From positions 3,729,295 to 3,793,294 of the forward strand of contig OZ026555.1 in the NCBI GenBank assembly GCA_964020155.1: a stretch of DNA of 64,000 nt, given 5' to 3'. The translations under genes and the position numbers were made by a program. This document shows, in pieces, positions 1 through 17,315 of this stretch. Position 1 is the stretch's first letter. Every line of letters starts with the position of its first letter. Below the pieces are notes generated by a model. That model did no database searches. It had not been told where the DNA came from and worked only from the letters and a program-made list of their open reading frames with translations. Origin of the DNA: Chondrilla cf. caribensis. Taxonomy: Eukaryota > Porifera > Demospongiae > Chondrillida > Chondrillidae.

Positions 1-2057
1 ACGCACAATATTTCCTTTGATCCACCCCTCAACCAGGATACGAGTTCATATGTAATTACATGTACGTAGTGCTGTATACGTATGTACACACTATGTACAT
101 ACAAATGGTACATATGTACATGTATGTTTATATAATATATGTATGTAAGTACGTACGGTACGTGTTACAAGTTAGTACCAGATATCTGTGCTCGCCGCGT
201 TGGATATCCGCAAGAAATTTGCAGAAGCTTGCGCTGACGATTGCGGAAATTTGCGGTTGACAGCGTTTTCAAAGGACTTGAAAATGGCGGTCCGCCGCGT
301 TGTTGCGATTCCCTCCGAAGCTAATCGGTTGTTGTTAACTGATTACTACTTAGCCTATTGAACACAGCAACTCACTCTCTCTGATATCTCATTAAAGGCA
401 TCTCGATCTTGACGTCGTTGAACCATGATAGGTAAAATGATGAATTATCGCGACAATAAATCTGTCTATTTAACAGGAATTGTAGGTGTGAGGCGAACCT
501 CTGTGTAATTTAAGGTCTAAAACTCTCATTTTATTGGTCGATTTGTATCCCTAAAGTATCTTACCGTTGCATACTTCCATGAACTATCGTTAGTGTTAAA
601 ATAAAATTCAGTTGTTGAAGCTGTTCTATAAAAACGCCAAAGTTGAGATGGATTCCGGGAATAGAATAACAGGAGAAACCCACTAGGAGAGAACAATTTC
701 AAGACTACTAAAGTGCGTACCACGCGTGTCTTTAATTTCTGTTAATTTCCATTACGCTATACTGTATTTATCGTTCTTGGTCTTCTTCGTGTTATATTAC
801 CACTTTAATAATATTCGATCCATGTGTTTGATCATTTGGTGCTTGTAACGGTAGGTCTACTGACTGCATTCAGATATCTTGGTACGCGGTACCGCTGTTT
901 CAAATTCCGATTATCGGCCATTTTACAACATTACGTACGTACATCCGCAACCTGTGTATAATATCGTAATCCGCAGATCACCGTGTGGCAAAATGCAACC
1001 TCCATTGGCGCCTGTCCGCGACAAATCTCGGAAATCTGGTACTAACTTGCAACATGTACCGTATATTGGCATATGGACTTACATGTTAATGTTCGCAAGT
1101 ATGTACATAAGTACAATGTTATACCGTATGGATGGAAAGTTTAGCAGGGCAAAACTTTCTCGAATTGCTCATTTTCGCGAATTTCGCGACAAAAAGTTCG
1201 CATTTTAAACGCCCATAGCGATAATTGACTGTCAGACGATTACATCGGGTATTCATGAATAAAACTTTCACGAATACCTGTTTTTTTGCAAAATTCACGA
1301 AACTTTTTGTCCGCGAAACTTTCCCGCTATACGGTATAAAAAGTACATGTACGTATGTATGTTTTCATATGCACATAATTACACATATGGACATGTATTA
1401 ATTTTTATACACATACATACATACGTATGTATGCAACTGTATTAGGAAAATGTACATATTATGTATACTTCAGTGTTGTTTTGTTTTTACATTCCTCCCC
1501 TTCCTATGTACGTATTAGACTTTACTTTCATTCCAATCGGTAAGTTTTTACTAACCGTCAAACATTTGTTGAGAATAACAACTAGAATTGAATGTGAAGA
1601 TTGTCTGGGTGTGGTTTTTACTATGTAGGGTTTTCCTATTTCTGTTTTATAACCATACTCACCAGGTACAGAGTAGAGATCGTATTCCCTCATACATGTA
1701 TGCAATAGACTGGTACTTCCTGTCAAATGTATGCAACTCTATCTTTTCAAACTGTAGCTACAGAGCACATGGTTTATGTGTGCTCTCTTAAAGTTCTTTT
1801 TGGAAAAACGTTCTGGACTTCTGGAGCATTTAGAAACAAAATTTTCTTCATGGTAAGCTCTTGTTGTCTCTGTTCAGTTTATTGAAGATGACCCTTGAGT
1901 TTGGAACATCAAACTATGAAGAAAATTGTGTTTCTTAATGTCCAGAAAACCAAAGAGTTTCACTCGATGCAAAATTTGAGCTGAATGTAGTTTAGAATTC
2001 TTGCTTCACCTACTGTGAATAGTGCTTGTATTAAGGCTTTGTCAATCCTTACTTCAG
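1..2057. other. No firm gene; low-complexity and MITE-bearing flank
   Basis: I see no exon here that joins convincingly to a neighbour. An ATG in a good context at 284 opens a 25-codon frame that begins MAVRRVVAIPSEAN and stops at 359-361; it could be a first exon of the gene at 2058, but I find no strong donor site in it. The rest is AT-rich DNA with stretches of alternating TACGTA/ATGTAC palindromic motifs (60-170, 1340-1430) and one foldback element listed separately. Confidence 0.4.
1122..1336. mobile_element. MITE-like foldback element with TACCGTAT termini
   Basis: The ends are inverted copies: TACCGTATGGATGGAAAGTT on the left and the complement of TACCGTATAGCGGGAAAGTT on the right. 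They are flanked by TA on both sides (TTA at left, TAAA at right), as expected for a Tc1/mariner-type target. The interior is rich in TTCGCGAA-like words and has no coding potential. It is a non-autonomous DNA element by structure; no transposase is present in the window. Confidence 0.6.
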
Positions 2058-3809
2058 ATATACGACTGGAGGCAATACCAGAGTGGGGAAAATCCCTCAG
2101 AGGGCCCTCCGCAGTCTATTGAGAGTCGTCTTACTGCGTTGATGGAGGGTAGACAACACACACACACTCTCTCATCGGAGTACTCACCCCGAGACAACAT
2201 TACATCTTCAGAACAACCCCCGGGGGAATACAGTACTTCAGACAGTGCAGAGCAGGACAACTCCTTGGCAAACACTATGGTATGCCTATAGTACACATGT
2301 ACATATGCATACGTACATACAGTATGCATGCATAGAGTACACATATGTGCATGTATCCTGATTTGTATCAATATTAAAGAGACCCACAGAGATACATATC
2401 TTATGCATCCCTGATATCCCCAGATGTGACAATTGATCACTTATCTAGCTACCAAATGGTCAGCAAGTAGCTAATAAGGATACATGTTATTTATAATTAT
2501 GTCACTTCAGGAAGGAAACACAGGAAATTGGTCTTTTGTATGGGAGACCAAGGACTAAGCCTGAAGTATTCCATACGAACGATCCCATTCTGTTTTTCCT
2601 TCCTGAAGATGACAATGTATACAGTACATACAGAATACAAAACATACATTACACATATACACAGTACATGTACTTGTAGTACACTTACACGCACATTAAT
2701 TGGTATGTTGGTTACAGTTAAGTACATCAACTACAATGCAGCAAACACCTGTGACCTGCTTCCTCCCTTTGCAGACCATGACGATGACTTGGGACGACAA
2801 GCTTCGTGACTTCACCACACCTATGCTGGATACCTTGGACTTGAGGTTAGTACTGTCTCCCCTTCATGTGTATGTGTGTACAGTGAATACTCGTTATTCT
2901 GCCGCAATCTGTTTTCAAAGAATATGACGGATTAACTGGATATTCGTTGGTACTTGTAAATTATATTGATACTCCAAAATTGTGGCAGATTAAAAGGTTT
3001 GGCGGATAATGTGGTGGTGGATTAACGAGAATTCACTGTACTTGTGTATGTTATATCACCATTAGGAAGGATCCATTTTCTGTGTTTCATGATGTAAATA
3101 CCATGTGTCCAGATTAGCCACTTGCTGACCTTTCAATAGCTAAATAATTGATTAATCTATTGTCACATCTGGGGATCTCAGGAATGCATAGAATATGTCT
3201 CTTTGATATTGCCACCAACCAGGATACATGTCTAATATGTATCATGATATGTACAAGCATGCATGTGCATAAGTGTATGTATAATCATGCATGTAGGTGT
3301 ACTTACGTACGTATGTGCATGCATGTACGTAGGTTTATTATACATATATACATTTATTTGCATGTGTACACATGTATATACGTATGTGTGTATGAAGCTA
3401 TAATGATATGTATATGGTGTCTTTGTGCCAGTCCACGTGTGTGTGTGTGTGCGTGCGTGCATGCGTGCGTGCGTGCGTGTGTGCGTGTGTGTGGCTTTAC
3501 ATTGAACTTGATAGTCACTGGTGCTCACTATGGCTTTTCCAAGTTCCCCCATTTCATCCAAAGCTGTGTCCACTTTACTGCAGGGAGAGTGACATACTGA
3601 GCCCTCCTGTTGCTGCCTCTGTTGCTCCTCTTACAAACACTAGTAGCAACGAGGTGGCTGAGGGTTGGAACAACGACTCTTACAGTGGAGAAACAGCGGA
3701 CAGTTGTAACCGGAGTGGAGAGACAGAAGATGAAGTTGAGCTGATGTATGACCCAACCTTGGAGTGCTTCTACGATCCCAAAACATGTAAATATTATGTA
3801 TTACAATGA
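2058..3809 (+). CDS. 3' part of an unrecognised gene ending in an OCRE-like motif
   Basis: Three exons join in frame: 2058-2279 (phase 0), 2775-2845 and 3584-3809, with AG acceptors and GT donors at each edge, giving 172 codons before TGA. The first exon begins IYDWRQYQSG and has a Ser/Glu-rich, disordered look. The second encodes TWDDKLRDFTTPMLDTLDL. The third is acidic and Ser/Asn-rich and finishes YDPTLECFYDPKTCKYYVLQ. That last stretch, with spaced Tyr/Phe and DP pairs, resembles one OCRE repeat as found in RBM5/RBM10 and AGGF1, but the similarity is short. The 5' end is not found, so the start is open and the true gene may begin upstream, possibly at 284. It ends 431 bp before the TBC1D30 start on the same strand. 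I do not recognise the family. Confidence 0.5.
2354..2485 (+). mobile_element. MITE family M1, copy 1
   Basis: About 130 bp with near-complementary ends (ATCCTGATTTG at left, CTAATAAGGAT at right). The same element recurs inverted at 3104-3233 and direct at 48723-48852. The shared core reads AAGAGACCCACAG, then ATGCATCCCTGA, then CCCCAGATGTGACAA. It lies inside an intron of the 2058-3809 gene. Confidence 0.55.
2881..3038. mobile_element. Tc1/mariner-type MITE with TA target duplication
   Basis: The termini CAGTGAATACTCGTTATTC and the complement of CAGTGAATTCTCGTTAATCC are inverted copies, and TA abuts both ends (2879-2880 and 3039-3040). The interior is non-coding. A degraded relative with the same right end is at about 47826-47944 in the first p38 gene. 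Confidence 0.65.
3104..3233 (-). mobile_element. MITE family M1, copy 2 (inverted)
   Basis: Reverse-complement copy of the element at 2354-2485, recognisable by TTGTCACATCTGGGG and ATGCATAGAATATGTCTCTT. It sits in the next intron of the same gene, so the two introns carry copies in opposite orientation. Confidence 0.55.
3437..3493. repeat. GT/GCGT microsatellite in an intron
   Basis: A run of GT with interspersed GCGT units about 90 bp upstream of the last exon of the 2058-3809 gene. Confidence 0.9.
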
Positions 3810-4240
3810 TTAATATGCAAGCATTGGATTCAAGGATGTGACCACTTGATGTATTGGCACTGTATATACTGTGTTGTAGACAATCTACGACACTGCCAAG
3901 CAGTATACTTAGAGTACTACCATAGATTCTCTATAAAACGTAACAGTTGCAAAGTATGGACTGTAAGTATACAGTATGCATACTCGAATATCTATGATGT
4001 GTATAATGCATACGGTGTTATGTTCCCGGAGTGCTTTTGTTTGTATTACATTGGGGGCTTCTTAAAGTCAGCGCCTAGGGCGGAATGTGTTTGTAGTTTA
4101 TGCGTTTGTCGCCGTTCTGGAGCCGTTTACGGAAACAGCATTCGACTCAACAGTGACTTTCCTCGGTTGTGTACACTAAAGGCGCTGCACATGAGCCCGA
4201 ACCTGCTGTACAGCACCTGATTTCACTGCCGGTATTCGGT

Positions 4241-10037
<5,797 letters not shown>

Positions 10038-11790
10038 CTGTTGGTTGAATCAGTTTGGTTCAAGGGATCCTAGCAAGGAGATGGATTCTTGTGAAATCGG
10101 GCATTTCTGAAATTGTATTTATGTACCTTCTTTTCCTGACAGCTGTTCGTGTAATATGCATGTATTGCTTTGCATGTTGCTGTCAGTACTGTTTGTGTAT
10201 CTTCCTCAATATAATGTATCAGCCTCATATAATAGTAATTATACACATCACACATGTACACTCATTATTGTCTGCTTTTATAGATCTTCTCTATAATTAC
10301 AACAATACATATCTCGCCTTCGAATACATACTAATGGACTTTATAGGACACACCCATGAATGGCTGCATGTCACACCTCCCAGCTACTGATAATACTAAT
10401 GATAATGTTAACATCAAAATTCTGGCCTCTGTTGCCATATATGGTCAAGCACATCAATTTAATTATAAAATGTTTGCATGATCACTGTCAATATACATGT
10501 AATATCTTTATTATTGATGTATATATAAGCTACAATAATATACCGTATAATTATATAACCGGTAATATTGGCGTTCATTTTATTTTGGCGGTTTTTTGGC
10601 GGTTTGATTGACAACTGCCAACATAATATTCGCCAAAATAATAACACCTGTGCAAAACGTGGGGATTACATCACAATAAAGTGACACAATCCTGACATTG
10701 CTCGTCCGTATATGTCTCGAATAATCATGGCGATGTATTGGTACTTCAAGAGAAAGTAACGGAATTCTGACATCTACCTTATTATAACCTGGGCTTGCCA
10801 CCGGTACCCGCCAAAATAAAAACAGCCAATACCCTAAAATTCGACAAACCGCCAAATATTCTTTCCACCAATATTTCTGTCTGCACAATGTCATACTAAG
10901 ATGTAGCAAGAGACGTAGACATATTCTGACATAATTATGAAAATGATAAAATTTAATATTACACTTAGTCTAGTGAAAGCTTCACATTTGCATGTTGAAT
11001 ACATATTGGCTTCATGCATTTTCAGTATGTTTAGCATGTTATTCTATTATGCACCTGATGTCAAATACTCAGTCCTTTCACATGGTATATGCATGTGTAT
11101 TGATTATGACTGTGGGTGTATGGTATCTTGTTCTATATATAATAACATCTGTACATGTTGCTAAAGACTTTAGAACAGTATCATGATGCAATAATTTTAT
11201 TTAAAGCTCTCACCATTGTATTATAATATTTCCAAGCATTGGAGTGATGCACTTATTATAATAGAAGTTCGTGATACCAACAGATGCAAACTTTAACCCA
11301 TTATTCACTACATACACTGTATATAGCACCACAGACACTTCTAAGGGTTGCAGGCCATGCATGGAGATGGGGAATTTAGACATTTCATCATTTATAGGAC
11401 AAGCCATCAGCTGGTCTTGAACAAATATCAGCTTGTCACACTCCTGTATAGAGTATTATAATAGTTGCTGAATTTTTCTATTGCTTTTGTTTTTGTCTAT
11501 TTTGCACAATGTCATACTAAGATGTAGCAAGAGACGTAGACATATTCCGACATAATTATGAAAATTATAAAATTTAATATTACACCAGTGAAAGCTTCAC
11601 ATTTGCATGTTGAATACATATTGGCTTCATGCATTTTCAGTATGTTTAGCATGTTATTCTATTATGCACCTGATGTCAAATACTCAGTCCTAGCTTTCAC
11701 TATGTCAACAGCCAGCTGCAGCCACAGGTGTCCCGTCTTGGGTATACATAAGGTTACCACATGCACTGTCACAGTAGTATTGTGAATCCA
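10038..11790. other. TBC1D30 3' flank and upstream region of G1
   Basis: No gene seen. 10038-10340 is the 3' flank of TBC1D30 that reappears, well conserved, at about 38836-39130 and 43331-43620. The segment 10540-10880 is rich in GGCGG and CCGCC words in opposite orientations, with TACCGTATAA at 10543, and looks like a degraded foldback element. A block of about 190 bp, starting GCACAATGTCATACTAAG, occurs at 10884-11081 and again at 11503-11692. Confidence 0.6.
10884..11692 (+). repeat. Direct repeat pair upstream of G1
   Basis: Two copies of about 190 bp at 10884-11081 and 11503-11692, about 620 bp apart. They differ mainly by an 8-bp stretch near ATTACACTTAGTCTAG versus ATTACACCAG. Diverged versions occur upstream of G8 (about 39470-39590) and G9 (about 43970-44090), and near the relics around 33915-34040, 38350-38460 and 42860-42960, so this is part of the type B upstream region. 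Confidence 0.7.
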
Positions 11791-13746
11791 ATGGTGATGT
11801 TGTTCCTGATTTGTTTGATACAGACTACACTCTGTACTGAAATCTTTGCTGGTAGTACAGTCGAGAATACCAACCAATTTGCCTCTAATTGGACCAACAA
11901 CTGCACTCATAACTACTTCACTTTTGAGGAGGAGACCTTTCCTGAGAGAAGCAATAATGTCTTGAAACTTCACAACACTTTCTTCCCTCCAAACTCCCAT
12001 CTTCCCTATTCTGTGATTGTCACCTATCAGGCACTGTTACCCAACGGTTCACTCTACAATGTCACAAGTGGCTGTGCTAACCAAAAATGGATGTGGGCAT
12101 CCTCACCAGACATGTTTCTGACCATACCAACTACATCCAACCGCAATACTCTGTTAATGATGAACTATTTCCATGACTGGAATCCACCACACCTCCTTAT
12201 CAGAGTACCTCGTCCAGAATTTCTCCTACAAATGACAACTTCAGTAAGTTGGAATTGATGCAATGTTATGAATAGTCATGCAGTATATGTATGCATAAGT
12301 ATATTGCATGAGTGTCAATACACAAACAAGCCATGACCAGTACAAGACACTTTGTTTCAATTTCATAACATTATTATTAAGCAGTAAAATTTATTCCACT
12401 AAGTTGAACATAATATTATTAATTTACAAGAACACCATGTATGACAATGATCGATGATTAAAATCCTCTGCTAGGATAAACATTGTACGAGTATAAGCCA
12501 TAGTATCCTTGCCTGTCCAGCTGGGTGTCTGCATGCTTACTGCAATTACAATGATTCACTGGTCATGTAGACTAAGTATAGAACTGTTTGTGGAGATGAT
12601 TTCTTTCAGTGACAGACTTATCACTTTTGAATCATTTCATTCCTGTGTCTTGTAATAATAACAACGAATGCTATATGCATTTTTTAACTTTCAACCATTC
12701 CATATTATTTCAGCTGCTAGATTATAGCAAAGGACACAAAGGGCCATATGGAAATGACCCTCGCTATGTTAGAGTTGGCTGTCCCAATAACCAGGGGAAG
12801 ACTGAATTCATTGTACAGTTTCATCACGGCTTAAGTGATACGACTGTTTTTGTTTTTAGTGTAGGTGTGATGTGTACATTGATATTTACATTATTGGTCA
12901 TTTTAGCCACTTCCAAACAGAAACTAGCAACATTTTCAGAACTAACAGAAAACTACAGCTATGAAGGATATGGTCTTTATTGGGGTCTATCGGCAACAGC
13001 TACTGTATTCGTCATCTTTGTTGCCTACATCGATTTTCAGACCGTGTATATGGCAATACATGACATTCCATCTTTCTTTTGGCCTTTTCAATTTGCTCTT
13101 CTCGTATTCTGGATACTCTCCAGTCTGATGACTGCCATGCATGTACCTGGCATACAAGTACAAACCTGTTACCACCCCCCTCCTGGTTTGGACACCGTTT
13201 ATGATCCCGTGTTGCGGTGGGAAGAAATATGCCAAATGTGCTACATTTACAGTCAACCTGTGGATTAACATTATGTTTGTTCAGGGATTTGTTGGTCACG
13301 GACTCATTACCTTACTTGCTATGCTTATAACGCCATTTGCCAACCTTTGTGATATCACAGTGGTTATTCTATCTCTGTTCTGCTTCACCAACATATTTGC
13401 CATCCTTTTCACCATCTCAGCTCACATCTCCACTCCTCGTCACCTCAGACCTCAAGGAAGCAGTACAGCCATCTTACGTGCTGCCTATCTGATCCCGTTA
13501 CTAGTAGCAGTGATGTGTTTCAGTTCTATTGTGGCTGCAGGGGGTTACTGGATCAACGAGGAGACCAAGCAAGTCTCCTACATCTCTTCCTTTGCCACCT
13601 TTGCCATCCCTCTGTTCATAGCTGTTATCACTATCGGGTTGAAGTACTTTGTTCAGTATTGGCTGAAGGGTTCTATGACAGGAGTGAATACTTTGACAAC
13701 TGTGAAGGGGTATGGATCCACTGAAGAGATGAGGCCACTACTGTGA
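11791..13746 (+). pseudogene. G1: frameshifted, chimeric member of the 7TM array
   Basis: Exon 1 is 11791-12243 and exon 2 is 12714-13746. The ATG at 11791 is chosen because G8 and G9 start at the same codon; an in-frame ATG at 11761 has no counterpart there. Exon 1 is type B, but exon 2 is type A (LLDYSKGHKGPYG rather than LLDYSEGRRGPHR). Exon 1 lacks the six residues CSNVTT found after the RVPRP sequence in relatives, removing a conserved Cys and an N-glycosylation site. In exon 2 a 4-bp CATG duplication near 13135-13143 shifts the frame inside the third membrane span; the original frame stops at 13268 while homology continues in another frame to TGA at 13744-13746. The CCCRKK membrane-edge motif is CCGGKK. 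A sequencing error could explain the shift but not the 18-bp deletion. Confidence 0.8.
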
Positions 13747-14155
13747 CATCCATGCATCACTATATAAAAATATAATAGCAATACATTTAAAAATCAATAA
13801 TGTGCATGAGATTAATATCACAAGTGCACACTTTGTGCCTGCTAAACTTTACAACATACTTTAACCTATTATAATTCCTCCTTAGTGTGTATCTAATGCA
13901 TAATATTATTTTATTCACTGTATTATGAAATTATTAATATCCGTTCAATTCATTTTATATCTTGCAATGTGCACGCATGACTTGTAGTGTGTCACTGTTG
14001 AGGTATTTGGCACAGTGTGGAGATATGAGAATACATCCATACCAAGTCCTGCAACACCTGTGCACATCAACCAACACATGGACTAGACGACGACGATGTT
14101 ACTGGCACTAATGTTTATGGTTAGATCTCTTTACAACTGTAATAGCACTTTTTAT
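13747..14155. other. G1 3' flank
   Basis: Non-coding; matches the flanks after G3 (26101 on) and G4 (29242 on). It ends in the sequence into which the Penelope-like element inserted; uninterrupted versions of that site are at about 26475-26515 and 29625-29665. Confidence 0.7.
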
Positions 14156-16265
14156 AATATTGTAGAGGCTCATTGCTACGTGGAATTATTAAGGCAAAAT
14201 GATGAAGATTCTTCGAGCACAAACGTAGCAGAAATTATTGTTGTTGATAACACACAGGACGTTTCGACCATGAAGGCCTTCGTCAGCTGTACGTGAAACT
14301 GATATAATGTGTGGGAAATAACTACATGAACCGAATGCATACTGCATGGTGAGGTCGACAAGAGTGAAGTGAAAGGTGATTAATCGAAGTTGCAGAGATA
14401 ATCAAAATAGAAAAAACGATGTCACAACCAAAGGTCAGTAGTTCATCAAAAGGCTTCCAGAGTGTAGGGAGAATGAGGCCGGATCCAAATGCATAATGGA
14501 GGGATGTCTGTGAATCTGTAATGCTTCAGTGGTCCTCCTCTTCCAGTAGTCTGGAACCACCTGTTGTACTTCTGCATTGTCCCAGTCAATGTTGTGGCAG
14601 GAATTCTGTACGTGTACTGCAATTCTGTTTTTGTTGTCTCCCTTCTTCACTGCTTGTCTGTGTTCTGTCAGCCTGACTTTCAGATTCCTTTTCGCTTCAC
14701 CGATATACACTTGATTGCAATCTTTACACCCTATGAACAGCTGCCTTCTTTTCTCCTTAGGTATTTCTGTCTTCACCTTCGTTAGGGTCTGTCTAAGGGT
14801 TTGCATTGGTTTGAAGACTGTTTTCACACCAAGGGGTCTGCTCACTTTGTCAATTCTCTCACTCAGGCCACGTACATAGGGTGTGCATAAGACTTTAGGT
14901 CGTTCCTCTTCTGGTAGAGTGTGGTTGTCTTTATCCCGTGTTCCCTGGCTGGATGGTTTGTAGAGGGTCTTCTGCACTAGTTCCTTAGGGAAGCCATTTT
15001 TCTGAAAAACCATCCCCAGGTGTTCCATCTCCTTAGATCTACTGTGGGCATCACAAACCTGTTGGGCTCTGTTTTTCATGCATCTCATTACACCTGTCGG
15101 GGTGTTCTGGTGGTGGTGGGAACTAAAGGGGATGTATCTGTCGGTGTGGGTGGGTTTTCGGTATACTGTTGTGGTCAGATGGTCTTTCTCGCAGGTGACT
15201 AGGACATCCAAAAATGGAATACAGCCTCCCTTCTCTTGTTCCACGGTGAACTGGATGTTGGAATTCTGTTGATTAAGGTGTTGATGAAACGTGTGGAGTT
15301 GTTCCTTCGCATATGGCCATATGACAAATGTGTCATCTACATAACGGAACCATGCATGTCTTGGGCACCAGTGGGGTAGATCTGATTGCCCTTTCTTCTA
15401 AGTCCTCCATGAACAAGTTAGCAATAACAGGTGATAAGGGTGAGCCCATTGCTTCTCCATCTGTTTGTTCCAGGTCTTCGTCTCCAAAATGTATACCAAA
15501 GACACAGCTCAATGAGTTCCACTAATTGTGGGACCGGTATGGAAGTCCTCTCCTCCATTGATACACCTAGGTTCAGCTTCTCCTCCACTATCTTGATGGT
15601 TTCATTGATGAGTATCTGTGTGAACAAACTTGTCACATCAAAACTGACCAGGCGGTCCTCAGAGGTGATGGTGGTTCCTTCAATCTTGTCAACAAAGGTG
15701 TTGGAGTTGGGGACAGTGTATTGGGTGCGTCCAACTAGAGGTGTCAAAAATGCCATGATAATTTCTTGGCCAATCTGTAGGTGGGGGAGCCAATGGCTGA
15801 AACTATGGGTCTCATAGGTACATTCTCCTTGTGGATTTTGGGTAGACCATACATCTGAGGGGGGAATAGAATAGAGAATGGAATACCTAGGGGTCAAATA
15901 ATCATATAATTTATGGTCAATGTGGCAACGATGTCTACTTGTCTTTCTTTTGTATGCACGAAGACGTGGTCTGCTGCTTGACAGCAATCTGAAATCCCTT
16001 GATGAACCACTGACCTTTGGTTGTGACGTCGTTTGTCTATTTTGATTATCTCTGTAACTTTGATTGATTACCTTTCACTTCACTCTTGTCGACCTCACCA
16101 TTCAGTATATATTCGGTTTATGTAGTTATTTTCCACACATTATATCAGTTTCACGTACAGCTGACGAAGGCCTTTGTGGTCAAAATGTCCTGTGTGTTAT
16201 CAACAACAATAATTTCTGCTACGTTTGTGCTCGAAGAATCTTCATCATTTTGCCTTAATTAGCAG
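14156..16265 (-). mobile_element. Degraded Penelope-like element with long inverted terminal repeats
   Basis: The element runs on the - strand. Its ends are inverted copies of each other over roughly 240-270 bp (about 14188-14450 against about 16010-16260), including words such as GCTGACGAAGGCC and AACAACAATAATTTCTGC. TTTTTAT flanks both sides (14149-14155 and 16266-16272) and may be the target duplication. The same site without insertion lies downstream of G3 and G4, which fixes the limits well. The coding region is described separately. Confidence 0.85.
14436..15990 (-). pseudogene. Penelope-like reverse transcriptase with GIY-YIG endonuclease, frameshifted
   Basis: Read 3' to 5' of the window. 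An RT region shows the Penelope hallmark YGLPKIHK (near 15835-15855), then PLVGRTQYTV-like and LVSFDVTSLFT (palm aspartate), then GSPLSPVIANLFMEDLEE (near 15400-15445), the catalytic YVDDTFV (near 15330-15350), and GCIPFLDVLV. After a linker come CKDCNQVYIGEAKRNLK and TEH (near 14680-14740), the GIY-YIG nuclease with its Cys pair. These motifs lie in different frames, so at least three frameshifts separate them: before YGLPKIHK is left, before GSPLSP, and between MEDLEE and YVDD. The copy is also short at its 5' end. It is not expected to encode active protein. Confidence 0.85.
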
Positions 16266-17055
16266 TTTTTATGTAGGCAGTCTCTTTAAGACAACACATC
16301 CTGTTGGCACAGATGGCTATAAACACATATTAACGCCGTATTGGATACAACAGCAAACTGGCTAATTTGGCACAGAAAGGAACCAAGGGCAATGTAAAGA
16401 CTTTTGACTGTTACAGTACTAGATCTGTAACTAATATATAGATAATGAATGATTAAACACATTGATATCTATCTAATTTTATGACAATCTATACTCAAAG
16501 TCGTGACATAAATATAAGAATTGTGCTTATTTATGCATATCATCTATTGCATTATTGCATTAACCTGTATACGTATAGTTACATACTATATGTACTTCAA
16601 AGTGAAGTTAGTACATCCTATGAAGTTAGTACATCCTTGAATATCCTTTAGTTTTCCCAGACTGATGAAATATCAAGGGAAATGGCAGACAGGGTTGGGG
16701 TAAACTCAATAATACCCATAGCCATTTCAATTAGAGATTATACTGTGAGGTCATAGCAACGTCTATTACCCATTAAAAGCATACAATTGGTATTTTCAAA
16801 AGATTATCCAAATGGCTTATCAATACACCTAGTGATGGATTCAATAAAACACCACACTGCTAATAGGTAATGGGAAGTATGTTCCCATAACAACATCTGC
16901 TGCAATAAACAGGAAGAAATTAACCTCACACCAAAAATGGATTATTATGAAAACTGTGCTGTGCAGTATTATGAAATAGAATCTGATCTGCATGCCATCT
17001 TATTATGATCATTATTATTATTATGTATGATAATAGAAAACTGAACGCAACCTTG
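16266..17055. other. Upstream region of G2, cut from its promoter by the LTR element
   Basis: Non-coding. It contains the conserved upstream block (16676-16860) shared by all type A genes; the LTR element begins at 17056, so this block now lies over 4.5 kb from the G2 start. Confidence 0.7.
16676..16860 (+). promoter_or_regulatory. Conserved upstream block of type A array genes (G2 copy)
   Basis: A block running from GGCAGACAGGGTTGGG past TTATACTGTGAGGTCATAGC to AGATTATCCAAATGGCT. Well-conserved copies precede G3 (23697-23880), G4 (26866-27060), G5 (30012-30195) and G7 (34630-34805), at roughly 300-500 bp from their ATGs. It could be a regulatory module or just unselected duplicated DNA. Confidence 0.35.
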
Positions 17056-17283
17056 TGTACTGACTGAAGTGTCTTGTGTTTGCATGAGTGGTTGATCTTG
17101 ATTAATTATCTGTTCTGATTATTATTCATGATTACGTAATGCTATTTTAGTATCTATGGTGTGACCACGTGTTCAGTGATTTTCCTCTTGAATTTAAGTG
17201 AAGTAATCAGTTCGAGTTTGTAGTCGTACCGACATAGTTTAGAGTAGTTGATATTCGTTTTACTTTGAGTGAGCAATATCACA
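17056..17283 (+). repeat. 5' LTR
   Basis: 228 bp with TG and CA ends. Compared with the 3' LTR it carries a 4-bp difference (ATTATTCATGATTACG against ATTATTATTACG); I saw no other clear change, which suggests a recent insertion. Confidence 0.93.
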
Positions 17284-17315
17284 GTTGGCGACGAGGATCT
17301 TGGATCCCACGCACT

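Noticed and set aside
879..1208. 109-codon frame at the left end
   Set aside because: It runs into a MITE, begins at an alternative codon, and has no recognised content.
11761..11790. Upstream in-frame ATG of G1
   Set aside because: Ten extra codons break the signal peptide pattern, and G8 and G9 have no ATG at that place.
12987..13299. Antisense frames opposite the receptor exon 2 copies
   Set aside because: They recur at the same place in each paralogue simply because the sense strand is conserved; stops and starts differ and no domain is seen.
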